This document shows, in pieces, positions 7,696 through 17,067 of a stretch of DNA of 64,000 bases. The position numbers and the translations under genes were made by a program. The notes below the pieces were generated by a model, which saw only the letters and a program-made list of their open reading frames with translations, had not been told where the DNA came from and searched no databases. Every line of letters begins with the position of its first letter. Position 1 is the first letter of the stretch. Origin of the DNA: Bradyrhizobium guangdongense (GTDB taxonomy: Bacteria; Pseudomonadota; Alphaproteobacteria; Rhizobiales; Xanthobacteraceae); NCBI RefSeq assembly GCF_004114975.1, contig NZ_CP030051.1, positions 1,302,001-1,366,000 of the forward strand. The letters are read 5' to 3'.

Positions 7696-7750
7696 CGGCT
7701 CAATTCCTTCATTCGGCAAAGCGAAAGTCGCCGTGAACGTTTGTTCTCCC

Positions 7751-7774
7751 GATACCAGCAAAAATACCAGCAAA
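7751..7774. repeat. Tandem 12-bp direct repeat upstream of the integrase
   Basis: Two adjacent copies, ATACCAGCAAAA then ATACCAGCAAAT (11 of 12 identical), between the integrase start and the tRNA. The position, tandem direct orientation and length suit arm-type binding sites of the integrase in the attachment region. This is inference from placement. Confidence 0.45.
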
Positions 7775-7906
7775 TCGGGCGGCTGGGATCGGAGGAGAAC
7801 AAACGGTGACGAACTAGAACGTACGCGGAAGTGCCTATTTTTCAAGGCTTTCCGAGCACGGTGCGGACGGTTGCGGACGTTTCGGAACGGGCTTGAACAG
7901 CCTGGT

Positions 7907-7991
7907 TGGTGCCCCTGGCCGGAATCGAACCAGCACTCCTTGCGGAACTCGATTTTGAGTCGAGCGCGTCTACCAGTTCCGCCACAGGGGC
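7907..7991 (-). tRNA. tRNA-Leu (anticodon CAA)
   Basis: On the minus strand the acceptor arm starts GCCCCTG and closes with CAGGGGC followed by ACCA, so CCA is encoded. The anticodon stem CTCGA/TCGAG encloses the loop CTCAAAA, which gives anticodon CAA for UUG. The T-arm GGTTCGATTCC is canonical, and the long variable arm TTCCGCAAGGAGT marks a class II leucine tRNA. It is the likely attachment site of the neighbouring element; the gene is intact, so integration restored its 3' end. Confidence 0.95.
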
Positions 7992-8034
7992 CCTCGGTCG
8001 GCCCCTCCAGAGGAGGGCGTCGCGAAGCCGGCGG

Positions 8035-8062
8035 ACTATAGCCATGGCAAGGGCGGGGTCAA
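8035..8062 (-). promoter_or_regulatory. Sigma-70-type promoter of tRNA-Leu
   Basis: On the minus strand TTGACC (8062-8057) and TATAGT (8040-8035) are separated by 16 bases, about 45 bases before the mature tRNA 5' end. This is a near-consensus housekeeping promoter. It lies outside the element, so the tRNA keeps its own promoter after integration. Confidence 0.7.
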
Positions 8063-8168
8063 CCCGCGCCAAAGTGATCCCCGGCGTTCTCGACAGGCCC
8101 TTGGGTCGGGGTTAGAGCCTAAGAGCGTTTTCGAGCGAACTGCATCCCGGTTCGCGTCAGGAACACGC

Positions 8169-8747
8169 GTGAATATAGCGCCACGCCCACCCGAAGAGGC
8201 CGCCGTGACGACCCAGAGTGCAGCAATACCCGCGTTTCGCCCCGCTGCCGGGGGCCCTGCGCTGACCGCCTCGCTGGCCGTCACTCTGATTGCGACGGCG
8301 ACGATTGCGGGCGCCTGGTTCTTCCAGCTCGTCCTGGAGATCCTGCCCTGTCCGCTCTGCCTCGAGCAGCGCTATGCTTATTATCTCGCGATTCCGGTCG
8401 GGCTGCTGACCGTGCTTGCGGCGCGGAGCGGCGCGCCGCGGCCGCTGCTGCTGGCGGGGCTCGCGATCCTCGCCCTGGTGACGCTCGCCAATGCCGGGCT
8501 CGGCACCTACCATTCCGGCGTCGAATGGGGGCTCTGGAAGGGCCCGACCGATTGCACGGGTCCGGTCGTCAATCTCGGCAATGCGGGCGATCTGCTGTCG
8601 CGGCTCGACACCGTCAAGGTGGTACGCTGCGACGAGGTGCAGTGGCGCTTCCTCGGCCTCTCGCTCGCCGGCTACAACGTGCTGATCTCGCTGCTGATGG
8701 CCGCGATCGCCGCCTGGGGTTTCGTGCGGACGGCGAAGCGAGCCTGA
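8169..8747 (+). CDS. dsbB: Disulfide bond formation protein DsbB
   Basis: 192 residues from the GTG at 8169. It is an inner-membrane quinone reductase that re-oxidises periplasmic DsbA. Four hydrophobic helices are visible. The first periplasmic pair is C61-x-x-C64 in LPCPLC; the second pair is near residues 129 (TDCTGP) and 154 (VRCDEVQW), followed by the conserved FLGLSLAGYN. An in-frame GTG at 8205 with an AAGAGG before it is an alternative start that would remove 12 residues of the soluble N-terminus. No dsbA neighbour is seen. Its stop codon directly abuts the stop of the convergent livF gene, with no bases between. Confidence 0.93.
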   Translation: MNIAPRPPEEAAVTTQSAAIPAFRPAAGGPALTASLAVTLIATATIAGAWFFQLVLEILPCPLCLEQRYAYYLAIPVGLLTVLAARSGAPRPLLLAGLAILALVTLANAGLGTYHSGVEWGLWKGPTDCTGPVVNLGNAGDLLSRLDTVKVVRCDEVQWRFLGLSLAGYNVLISLLMAAIAAWGFVRTAKRA

Positions 8748-9479
8748 TCAGATCGCGCTCGCGCCTTCGTGCTGGAAGCCGAGATAGCTCGCCGCGACGC
8801 GCTCGTTCGCCGCGATATCGCTGGCCTTGCCGCTCAGCACGAACTCCCCGAGCTCCATCACATAGGCATGGTCGGCGATCTTCAGCGCGGCCTGTGCGTT
8901 CTGCTCGACCAGCAGCACCGAGACGCCGCTGGCACGCAGCTCGGTGATGATGCGGAAGATGTCGGCGACGATGATTGGTGCGAGACCGAGGCTCGGCTCG
9001 TCCAGCATCAGCAGTTTCGGCGCGCCCATCAGCGCGCGGCCCATCGCCAGCATCTGCTGCTCGCCCCCCGACAGCGTGCCGGCGAGCTGCTTGCGTCGCT
9101 CCTTCAGGCGCGGAAACAGCGTATAGACCTGCTCGATCGAGGCCTTGGCCTTGCTCCGCTCGATGCGGAAGGCGCCCAGCTCGAGATTGTCCTCGACATT
9201 CATGGTGACGAACAATTCGCGGTGTTCAGGCACGAGCCCGAGCCCCATCGCGACGCGGTCCTCGATGTCGAGCCGGGCGAGGTCCTGCCCGGCAAAGGCG
9301 ACGCGCCCCTTCAGCGGCAGGATGCCCATGATGGCCGAGAGAAGCGTTGTCTTGCCGGCACCGTTGGCGCCGACGATGGTGACGATCTCGTTCTCGCCGA
9401 CCTCGAGCCCGACCGAGCGCACCGCCTCGACCTTGCCATAGGCGACATGCGCGTCGGTGACTGACAACAGCGCGCTCAT
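8748..9479 (-). CDS. livF: Branched-chain amino acid-type ABC transporter ATPase LivF
   Basis: 243 residues, cytosolic. Walker A GANGAGKTT, the signature LSGGEQQMLAMGRAL, Walker B KLLMLDEPSLGLAP and the switch region VLLVEQNA are all present, and the length and C-terminal end fit LivF rather than LivG. Its ATG overlaps the upstream livM-livG stop by 4 bases. The transporter belongs to the HAAT family, whose Bradyrhizobium and Rhodopseudomonas members take up amino acids, aromatic acids or dicarboxylates. No binding protein gene is in this operon, so substrate specificity must come from a protein encoded elsewhere. Confidence 0.9.
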   Translation of the reverse strand: MSALLSVTDAHVAYGKVEAVRSVGLEVGENEIVTIVGANGAGKTTLLSAIMGILPLKGRVAFAGQDLARLDIEDRVAMGLGLVPEHRELFVTMNVEDNLELGAFRIERSKAKASIEQVYTLFPRLKERRKQLAGTLSGGEQQMLAMGRALMGAPKLLMLDEPSLGLAPIIVADIFRIITELRASGVSVLLVEQNAQAALKIADHAYVMELGEFVLSGKASDIAANERVAASYLGFQHEGASAI

Positions 9480-11245
9480 GCCGCCACTCCGAGATAGGCC
9501 TTGATCACTTCGGGATTGGTCTTGATCGTGGCGGGCGTGCCTTCCGCGATCTTGGTGCCGAAATCGAGCACCACGATGCGATCGGCCAGGTTCATCACGA
9601 AGCCCATGTCGTGCTCGACCAGCAGCACGCTCATGCCGCCGTCGCGCAAATCGCGCAGCAGCTTCGCCAGCTGCTGCTTCTCCATGTGGCGCAGGCCCGC
9701 GGCAGGCTCGTCGAGCAGCAGCAGCATCGGATCGACGCAGAGAGCGCGCGCGATCTCGACGATACGCTGCTGGCCGAGCGAGAGACTGCCCGCAAGCTGA
9801 TGCATCTGCTCGGTGAGACCGACGCGCTCGATCTGACGGGCGGCCTCCGCGAGCAATCTCGCCTCATCGGCGCGATCGAGCCGCAGCATCGAGGCGAGCG
9901 GCCCGGACTGGCCGCGCAGATGCGCGCCGATCGCGACGTTCTCCAGCACGGTCATGTCGGGGACGAGCTTGACGTGCTGGAAGGTCCTGCTGATACCGAG
10001 CTCGACGATCTCCTGCGGCGGCGCGCGATCGACCTTCTTGCCGAGCACCGAGATCGAGCCCGAGGTCGCCGACAACACGCCGGTGATCAGGTTGAAGGTG
10101 GTGCTCTTGCCGGCGCCGTTCGGTCCGATCAATGCGACGATCTCGCGGGCCTGGACGTCGAAGGAGACGTTGTTGACGGCGACCACGCCGCCGAACTGCT
10201 TTCGCGCCTTCTCGACCTGGAGCAGCACGCTTCCCTGGCCGGGCGAGCGGGTGCGGGTTTCGAGCTTCAGCGAGGTGTCTGGCTTCCTGCCGCCGGTGCG
10301 CTCGGGGAAGAAAGACATCAGCCACGGCCAGACGCCGCCGGGCGCGAGCTGGAGCAGCGTCACCAGCATGATGCCGAACACGATGGTCTCGACCTGGCCG
10401 GATCCGGGCAGGATCAGCGGCAAATAGCTCTGCAGCACCTCTTTCAGGATCACGACGATCGCTGCGCCGAGCACGCCGCCCCAGACATAGCCGGCGCCGC
10501 CGACGACCGCGATGAAGAGATATTCGATGCCGGCATGGGCGCCGAACGGTGTCGGCGTCACCGCGCGCTGCAGATGGGCGTAGAGCCAGCCGGACAGGCC
10601 GGCGAGCACGGCGGCGTGGATGAACACCAGAAGCTTGGCGCGCGGCGTGTGCACGCCGAACGCCTCGGCCGCGACATGGCCGCGCCTGAGTGCGCGGATG
10701 GCGCGGCCGGTGCGGGAGTCCAGGAGGTTCATCGTGAGCAGCGCCGAGATCAGGACGGCCGCCCAGATCGCGTAATAGATCGAGTCCGGCGAGAGCATCC
10801 TGAACGCGCCGATCGACAGCGGCGGGATTGCCGAAATGCCGTCGTTACGCCCGAGGAATTCCAGCTTGCTGAAGAGATAGAACAGGCCGAGCCCCCAGGC
10901 CAGCGTGCCCAGCGGCAGGTAATGGCCGGAGAGGCGGACCGTGATCAGGCCGAGCAGCACCGCAAACAGCCCGCTGACCACGAGCGACAGCGGCAGCGTC
11001 AGCCAGGGGGACAAGCCATAGCTCGTCGTCAGCACCGCGGTCGTGTAGGCGCCAAACCCAACGAAGGCGGCTTGGCCGAACGAGGTCAGGCCGCCGACGC
11101 CGGTGAGCAGCACGAGGCCCATCGCGACCAGCGCGGCGAGGCCGATATTGTCGAGCAGCACGATCCAGAATGGTGGCATGCCCGGGATGAACGGGATCGC
11201 CGCCATGAGAGCTGCGAAGACGAGGATGGGAAGCCGGCTCTGCAT
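9476..11245 (-). CDS. Fused permease-ATPase (LivM-LivG) of a HAAT-family ABC transporter
   Basis: 589 residues with two units that are usually separate. Residues 1 to about 320 are a LivM permease with many hydrophobic helices and the family's [12 protein letters not shown] and GDISAIP-like loops. A charged linker ([20 protein letters not shown]) leads to a LivG ATPase from about 345: Walker [10 protein letters not shown] at 374-382, signature [15 protein letters not shown], Walker [13 protein letters not shown], switch [10 protein letters not shown]. The fusion is real in this sequence: one frame with no internal stop. It starts 5 bases after livH and overlaps livF by 4. Such fusions are known in rhizobial HAAT systems. 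Confidence 0.92.
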   Translation of the reverse strand: MQSRLPILVFAALMAAIPFIPGMPPFWIVLLDNIGLAALVAMGLVLLTGVGGLTSFGQAAFVGFGAYTTAVLTTSYGLSPWLTLPLSLVVSGLFAVLLGLITVRLSGHYLPLGTLAWGLGLFYLFSKLEFLGRNDGISAIPPLSIGAFRMLSPDSIYYAIWAAVLISALLTMNLLDSRTGRAIRALRRGHVAAEAFGVHTPRAKLLVFIHAAVLAGLSGWLYAHLQRAVTPTPFGAHAGIEYLFIAVVGGAGYVWGGVLGAAIVVILKEVLQSYLPLILPGSGQVETIVFGIMLVTLLQLAPGGVWPWLMSFFPERTGGRKPDTSLKLETRTRSPGQGSVLLQVEKARKQFGGVVAVNNVSFDVQAREIVALIGPNGAGKSTTFNLITGVLSATSGSISVLGKKVDRAPPQEIVELGISRTFQHVKLVPDMTVLENVAIGAHLRGQSGPLASMLRLDRADEARLLAEAARQIERVGLTEQMHQLAGSLSLGQQRIVEIARALCVDPMLLLLDEPAAGLRHMEKQQLAKLLRDLRDGGMSVLLVEHDMGFVMNLADRIVVLDFGTKIAEGTPATIKTNPEVIKAYLGVAA

Positions 11246-11250
11246 GCGCC

Positions 11251-12291
<1,041 letters not shown>

Positions 12292-12377
12292 GACCGGACG
12301 CTCCCCCTTGTCGATCCGGACCCGCCTCGCGCGATTGCGGTGGATGGTCCGTTTACAGCCATTGAAATACGCTGACG

Positions 12378-12411
12378 ATATTTGATATGGTCCATAACAA
12401 TTATCAAATAT
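12378..12411. promoter_or_regulatory. Nested palindromic operator between livH and marR
   Basis: A perfect 10-bp inverted repeat, ATATTTGATA (12378-12387) and TATCAAATAT (12402-12411), encloses a second palindrome, TATGGTCCATA (12386-12396). The inner element extends to TTGATATGG-T-CCATAACAA (12382-12400) with 8 of 9 pairs matching, the size and form of a MarR-dimer site. It sits in an AT-rich patch 59 bases before marR and about 90 before livH. Binding by the adjacent MarR protein is inferred. Confidence 0.7.
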
Positions 12412-12469
12412 AACATCAAGGGTGGGGAACGACCCGTCCCGAATTTAGCGGGATTGCGAGCATGAGGCG

Positions 12470-12991
12470 ATGACCGTTTCGAAAACCGCTGAGAAGTCCT
12501 CCGAGAAATCCGGTGAGGCGACCAAGGGCCGCAAGGACGCGCCCGAGACGCTGCCCGAAGCCCTGCAGCTCGGCGAGCTCTCGGAACAGCTCGGCTATGT
12601 GCTGAAGCGGGCGCAGCTCAAGGTGTTCGAGAACTTTCTGCGCTGCATGGCTTCGCTCCAGCTGACGCCTGCGCAGTTTTCGGTGCTGCTGCTGGTCGAG
12701 AAGAATCCGGGCCGGAATCAGACCGAGATCGCCTCGACCCTCGGCATCCTCAGGCCGAATTTCGTCGCGATGCTCGACAATCTCGAGAGCCGCGATCTCT
12801 GCGCCCGGATCCGCTCCACCAACGACCGCCGCTCGCACATCCTGGTCTTGACCGACAAGGGCAAGGCCGTGTTGGCCCGCGCCAAGAAGCTGGTCGCCAC
12901 CAAGCACGAGGCCCGGCTCAACGAGCTGCTCGGCCAGGCTAACCGCGAAGCCCTGCTGGGCATGCTGTCGAAGATCGCCAACGAGTTCTGA
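12470..12991 (+). CDS. MarR-family transcriptional regulator
   Basis: 173 residues. A charged, probably disordered N-terminus (residues 1-30, Lys/Glu/Ser rich) is followed by a MarR winged helix: LTPAQFSVLLLVEKNPGRNQTEIASTLGI as the recognition core, PNFVAMLDNLESRDLCARI as the second helix and the wing STNDRRSHILVLTDKGKAVL. MarR proteins of this sort usually sense aromatic acids or their CoA esters and repress the divergent operon. Here the divergent operon is a HAAT-type importer, so an aromatic or organic acid inducer is plausible but unproven. Confidence 0.9.
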   Translation: MTVSKTAEKSSEKSGEATKGRKDAPETLPEALQLGELSEQLGYVLKRAQLKVFENFLRCMASLQLTPAQFSVLLLVEKNPGRNQTEIASTLGILRPNFVAMLDNLESRDLCARIRSTNDRRSHILVLTDKGKAVLARAKKLVATKHEARLNELLGQANREALLGMLSKIANEF

Positions 12992-13049
12992 GCGGGGCAG
13001 TCATTCTTGAGCGCGCGCGAGCGCGCCCCCGGAATCTGGCGCCGCTACA

Positions 13050-13092
13050 ATGATGCGTTGCATATACAAAATGATGCTTGAAACATCATTTT
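13050..13092. promoter_or_regulatory. Palindrome and direct repeats before the XRE gene
   Basis: A perfect 9-bp inverted repeat, AAAATGATG (13068-13076) and CATCATTTT (13084-13092), with a 7-base spacer. The unit ATGATGC also occurs at 13050 and 13071, 21 bases or two helical turns apart. It lies 45 bases before the XRE start and is a good candidate for an autoregulatory operator. It could also influence the downstream membrane complex operon. Confidence 0.6.
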
Positions 13093-13137
13093 CCCTGCTC
13101 TAAGCTTGGGAAATCAATCGCTGTAACTGCCACGAAC

Positions 13138-13407
13138 ATGATCACTGCCGCGCAGCTTAGAGCCGCCCGTGCCTTGCTCAGGATCGACCAGCGCGAGCTC
13201 GCGCAGCTCTGTTCGCTGTCGCTGCCGACGATCCAGCGCATGGAGGCCTCCGAAGGGCTGATCCGCGGCAATGTCGATTCCCTGGTGAAGCTGGTCGAGG
13301 CGCTATCGGTTGCCGGCATCGAACTGATCGCCGAGGGGGCGACGTCGAGCGCCGGGGGCCGCGGTGTGCGGCTGAAGTCTCCATCCCCGAGCGCGGGCGG
13401 CCCATAG
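13138..13407 (+). CDS. XRE-family small transcriptional regulator
   Basis: 89 residues from the ATG at 13138. The longer frame from 13078 would start inside the palindrome and adds residues unlike the family. The helix-turn-helix covers residues 1-60 (ITAAQLRAARALLRIDQREL, then AQLCSLSLPTIQRMEAS), followed by LVEALSVAGIELI and a Gly/Ser-rich tail. It lies 40 bases before the six-gene complex I-like operon and on the same strand, so it may be its local regulator; that link is only positional. Confidence 0.8.
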   Translation: MITAAQLRAARALLRIDQRELAQLCSLSLPTIQRMEASEGLIRGNVDSLVKLVEALSVAGIELIAEGATSSAGGRGVRLKSPSPSAGGP

Positions 13408-13447
13408 CAATGACGACGCGCGCGCAGATCATGATCGAGGAGCGGCC

Positions 13448-15448
13448 ATGATCGCCGTGGCGCTATGGTCAGTGGCGGCTCTGCTGGCGCTGGCGCCTGC
13501 AGGGATCGTGCTGTCGACGCGACCGCGCGGCTCGATCATTCTCTATGGCGGATGCCTGCTCGCCACCTCGACGCTATGCGTCACGGCGCTGTCCGATCTG
13601 CTCTATGCCCCTCATCTGACGCAGAGCGCGACATTGCCGATCGGACTGCCCTGGCTCGGAGCCCATTTCCGGCTCGATGCGCTGTCCGCCTTCTTCCTTG
13701 TCGTCGTCAATCTTGGCGGCGTCGCTGCGAGTCTGTTCGCGCTCGGCTACGGCCGCCACGAGGATTCCCCCGGCCGCGTGTTGCCATTCTATCCGGCCTA
13801 TCTCGCAGCGATGAACGTCGTCGTGCTGGCCAGCGATGCCTTCAGCTTCCTGGTCGCCTGGGAATTCATGTCATTGACGTCCTGGGCGCTGGTGGTGTCG
13901 CATCACCGGGCAGCCGAGAATGTCCGCGCCGGCTATGTCTATCTCCTGATGGCAAGTTTCGGCACGCTGACGCTGCTGCTCGCCTTCGGCCTGCTCGCGA
14001 GCGGTGCCGGTTACGATTTCGATGCGATCCGAGCCTCGCATCCTTCCGCTGCGCTGGCCGGCATGGTGGTGATCCTCGTGCTGCTGGGCGCCGGCTCCAA
14101 GGCCGGCCTGGTGCCGCTGCACGCCTGGCTGCCGCTCGCCCATCCCGCCGCACCCAGTCACGTTTCCGGCCTCATGAGCGGCGTCATGACGAAAGTCGCC
14201 GTCTACGGCTTCGTGCGCATCGTCTTCGATCTTCTGCCCGAACCGGTATGGTGGTGGAGCATGGTGGTGCTGCTGGTCGGCGGTCCGACGGCGACGCTGG
14301 GCGTGCTCTATGCGCTGATGCAGCGCGATATCAAGCGCGTGCTCGCCTATTCGACGATCGAGAACATCGGCATCATCTTCACCGGCCTCGGGTTGGCGCT
14401 GGCCTTCAAGGCGGAAGGTCTCGACTGGGTGGCAGCGCTCGCTTTCACCGCGGCGATGCTGCACGTCTTCAATCATGCGCTGTTCAAGAGCCTGTTGTTC
14501 TTCGGCGCCGGCGCGGTGCTGGGAGCAACCGGCGAGCGCGACATGGAGAAGCTCGGGGGGCTGATCCATCGCATGCCGACAACGGCGGTCGCGGTGCTGG
14601 TCGGCTGCGTCGCGATCTCGGCATTGCCGCCGTTCAACGGCTTCGTTTCGGAATGGCTGACCTTCCAGGCGATCCTCCTCTCGCCGCACCTGTCGTCCTG
14701 GGGGCTCAAGCTGGTCATTCCGGCAGTCGGCGGTTTGCTGGCGCTGGCGGCCGCCTTTGCCGCGGCCTGCTTCGTCAAGCTCTATGGCATCAGCTTCCTC
14801 GGCCGGCCGCGCTCGGACGTCGCCGCGGCGGCGCATGAGACCGACCGCTTCTCGCTGACCGCAATGCTCATGCTTGCCGCCTTCTGCCTCGTCGCCGGCA
14901 TTCTGCCCGGGCTGTTCATCGATGCGCTGGCGCCGGTGAGCAGGACTATGGTCGGCAATGTCATGCCGCATCAGGTCGGAGTGCAGTGGCTCACCGTCGT
15001 GCCGATCGCGGAAAGTCGCAGCTCCTATAACGGTCTTCTGGTGTTCGTGTTCGCGGCACTCTGCGGCACGGCGGCGGCCTCGGCCATTCACCGTTTCGCC
15101 TCCGATCGCTTACGCCGTGCGCCGGCCTGGGATTGCGGCTATCCCGATCCGAACCCAACCATCCAGTACTCGGCCTCCAGCTTCTCGCAGCCGATCCGCC
15201 GCGTATTCGGCAGCGTCGTCTTTGCCGCGCGCGAGATTGGCGAGATGCCGCCGCCATCTTCGCCGCTGCCCGCGCGATTGCAGGTCGAACTGCGCGATCT
15301 GATCTGGGATGGGTTGTACGCGCCGGTTGCGATCGTCATCGATTTTGCGACGGACCGCATCAATATCCTGCAGTTCCTCAGTATTCGTCGCTACCTGACG
15401 CTGGTTTTCGTGGCGCTCATCGTGCTGCTGCTGGTGGTGGCCTTATGA
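13448..15448 (+). CDS. hyfB: HyfB-like proton-translocating membrane subunit
   Basis: 666 residues, an Mrp/Nuo antiporter-type subunit. The core LVAWEFMSLTSWALVVSHH carries the family's membrane glutamate, GAGSKAGLVPLHAWLPLAHPAAPSHVSGLMSG the conserved lysine and histidine region, and ALFKSLLFFGAGAVL the second lysine helix. A C-terminal extension ends in additional hydrophobic segments as in HyfB/HycC. A GAGGAG site precedes the ATG. Its stop overlaps the next start as ATGA. In group 4 hydrogenases this subunit pumps ions driven by the redox arm; here the redox arm lacks hydrogenase ligands (see the large subunit). Confidence 0.9.
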   Translation: MIAVALWSVAALLALAPAGIVLSTRPRGSIILYGGCLLATSTLCVTALSDLLYAPHLTQSATLPIGLPWLGAHFRLDALSAFFLVVVNLGGVAASLFALGYGRHEDSPGRVLPFYPAYLAAMNVVVLASDAFSFLVAWEFMSLTSWALVVSHHRAAENVRAGYVYLLMASFGTLTLLLAFGLLASGAGYDFDAIRASHPSAALAGMVVILVLLGAGSKAGLVPLHAWLPLAHPAAPSHVSGLMSGVMTKVAVYGFVRIVFDLLPEPVWWWSMVVLLVGGPTATLGVLYALMQRDIKRVLAYSTIENIGIIFTGLGLALAFKAEGLDWVAALAFTAAMLHVFNHALFKSLLFFGAGAVLGATGERDMEKLGGLIHRMPTTAVAVLVGCVAISALPPFNGFVSEWLTFQAILLSPHLSSWGLKLVIPAVGGLLALAAAFAAACFVKLYGISFLGRPRSDVAAAAHETDRFSLTAMLMLAAFCLVAGILPGLFIDALAPVSRTMVGNVMPHQVGVQWLTVVPIAESRSSYNGLLVFVFAALCGTAAASAIHRFASDRLRRAPAWDCGYPDPNPTIQYSASSFSQPIRRVFGSVVFAAREIGEMPPPSSPLPARLQVELRDLIWDGLYAPVAIVIDFATDRINILQFLSIRRYLTLVFVALIVLLLVVAL

Positions 15449-16401
15449 GCGCGCTGCGCGATATCGTCTCCCAAGGCGCCCAGATGTCGCTGGTGCTGGG
15501 GCTCGCGCCGCTGCTGACGGGTTTCGTGCGGAAGGTGAAGGCTCGGTTGCTGCGCAGGCGGGGGCCTCCGCTGCTCCAGCCCTATCGCGACCTCATTCGT
15601 CTGATGCGCAAGGACGTCGTGCTCGCGGACAACGCATCCTGGCTGTTCCGCGTCATTCCCTATCTGATGTTCGCGGGCACCTGGGTTGCGGCCTCGCTGG
15701 TGCCGACTTTCGGCAACGGCCTGTTGTTCTCCTGGACCGCCGACCTCATCGCCATCATCGCGCTGCTCGGCAGCGCGCGCTTCTTCCAGGCGCTCGCCGG
15801 TATGGATGTCGGCACTGCCTTCGGCGGCATCGGCTCCAGCCGTGAGGTCATGATCGCCTCGCTCGCCGAGCCTGCGATGCTGATCACCGTCTTCTCGGTG
15901 GCGATGATCGCGGGATCGACCCAGCTCGCTTACGTCGCCGAGTTCATGGGCTCGGACGCGGTCGGTCTGCGCGTCTCGCTCGGCATGGCGTTCGTCGCGC
16001 TGACCATCGTGGCGCTGGCGGAGAATGCACGTATTCCCGTCGACAACCCCGCCACCCATCTCGAGCTCACCATGGTGCATGAGGCCATGGTGCTGGAATA
16101 TTCGGGCCGTCATCTCGCGCTGGTCGATCTGTCGTCGCAGCTCAAGCTCCTGCTCTACGTCTCGCTGATCGCCTGCGTGTTCCTGCCATGGGGCACCGCA
16201 ACTGCAGATGCGAGCGTTGCGAAACTCGTTTCCGGTGCGCTGCTCTACTTCGGCAAGCTGACGGTCCTTGGCTTTCTGCTCGCCGTGTTCGAGACGTCGA
16301 TCGCCAAGATGCGCGTGTTCCGGATTCCGGAGTTCCTGGGTGCGGCATTGATGCTGGCATTGCTTGCCACCCTGCTGCGCTTCGTGTCGGGGAGCCTCTG
16401 A
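15445..16401 (+). CDS. hyfC: HyfC-like membrane anchor subunit (NuoH homologue)
   Basis: 318 residues from the ATG at 15445, overlapping hyfB by 4 bases. It has about eight hydrophobic helices. The RRGPPLLQPYRDLIRLMRKD segment near the N-terminus and ENARIPVDNPATHLELTMVHEAMVLEYSG are the hallmarks of the NuoH/HycD family, including the acidic residues that link the quinone or FeS site to the pumping arm. It joins the hydrophilic HyfG/HyfI pair to the antiporter-like subunits. Confidence 0.92.
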   Translation: MSALRDIVSQGAQMSLVLGLAPLLTGFVRKVKARLLRRRGPPLLQPYRDLIRLMRKDVVLADNASWLFRVIPYLMFAGTWVAASLVPTFGNGLLFSWTADLIAIIALLGSARFFQALAGMDVGTAFGGIGSSREVMIASLAEPAMLITVFSVAMIAGSTQLAYVAEFMGSDAVGLRVSLGMAFVALTIVALAENARIPVDNPATHLELTMVHEAMVLEYSGRHLALVDLSSQLKLLLYVSLIACVFLPWGTATADASVAKLVSGALLYFGKLTVLGFLLAVFETSIAKMRVFRIPEFLGAALMLALLATLLRFVSGSL

Positions 16402-16404
16402 GAG

Positions 16405-17067
16405 ATGAGCAGCCTGCAATTCGACATCGCCCATCTGCTCGCCGGCTCCCTCGTGCTGGCGAGCTTCATGATGCTCTACCAGGACCGGCTCTATGCGCTG
16501 CTTAATGTCTATGCGCTGCATGCCGGCGTGCTGGCACTGTCGGTGGCGTGGCAGGCCTATGTGCAGCAGGCGCCGCATCTCTATGTCACGGCGCTGATCG
16601 CGCTGGTCTTCAAGGCCATCATCATCCCGGTCGCGCTGCACCGGATCATCAAGAAGCTCGGCATCCACCGCGAGATCGAGAACGTGATCGGCGTCGGGCT
16701 GACCATGATGGCCGGCATCGGCCTCGTCGCGCTCTCGATGGTGGTGATGCTGCGGGTGACGCCGGGCGCGGATGCGCTCGCCCGCGAGGACCTTGCCTTT
16801 GCGCTGTCAGTGGTGCTGCTCGGACTCCTGATCATGGTCACGCGCCGAAACGCGGTGAGCCAGGTCGTCGGCTTCATGTCGCTGGAGAACGGGCTGGTGC
16901 TGGCCGCAACCGGGGCCAAGGGCATGCCGCTGGTGGTCGAGATCAGCGTCGCCTTCTCGGTGCTGATCGCCTTCATCGTGATCGGCATCTTCCTGTTTCG
17001 CATTCGCGAGCGTTTTGACAGCGTGGACGTGCAGGCGCTCGATCGTTTTCGCGGAGAGCGGCGATGA
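16405..17067 (+). CDS. hyfE: HyfE-like membrane subunit
   Basis: 220 residues, almost wholly hydrophobic with about seven helices. The family segments LYVTALIALVFKAIIIPVAL and MSLENGLVLAA are present; the NuoK-like helix glutamate is in SLENGL. Hydrogenase-4 component E is the usual name. The start is 3 bases after hyfC, and the stop overlaps the hyfF start. Confidence 0.88.
   Translation: MSSLQFDIAHLLAGSLVLASFMMLYQDRLYALLNVYALHAGVLALSVAWQAYVQQAPHLYVTALIALVFKAIIIPVALHRIIKKLGIHREIENVIGVGLTMMAGIGLVALSMVVMLRVTPGADALAREDLAFALSVVLLGLLIMVTRRNAVSQVVGFMSLENGLVLAATGAKGMPLVVEISVAFSVLIAFIVIGIFLFRIRERFDSVDVQALDRFRGERR

Larger units (their letters stand above)
1619..7930. mobile_element. Putative integrative element at tRNA-Leu (tRNA-proximal end only)
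   Basis: An intact tyrosine recombinase gene lies about 210 bases beyond the 3' end of a tRNA-Leu gene and is transcribed away from it. This is the standard arrangement at the attachment site of islands and ICEs. Everything from the CBASS operon to the integrase has lower GC and less codon bias than the DNA right of the tRNA, and none of the palindromic repeats common later in the window occurs here. The right attachment core is expected inside the tRNA 3' end (about 7907-7930). No second copy of that sequence occurs elsewhere in the window, so the left boundary is probably beyond base 1; the given start is only the left end of the defence cargo. Confidence 0.6.
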
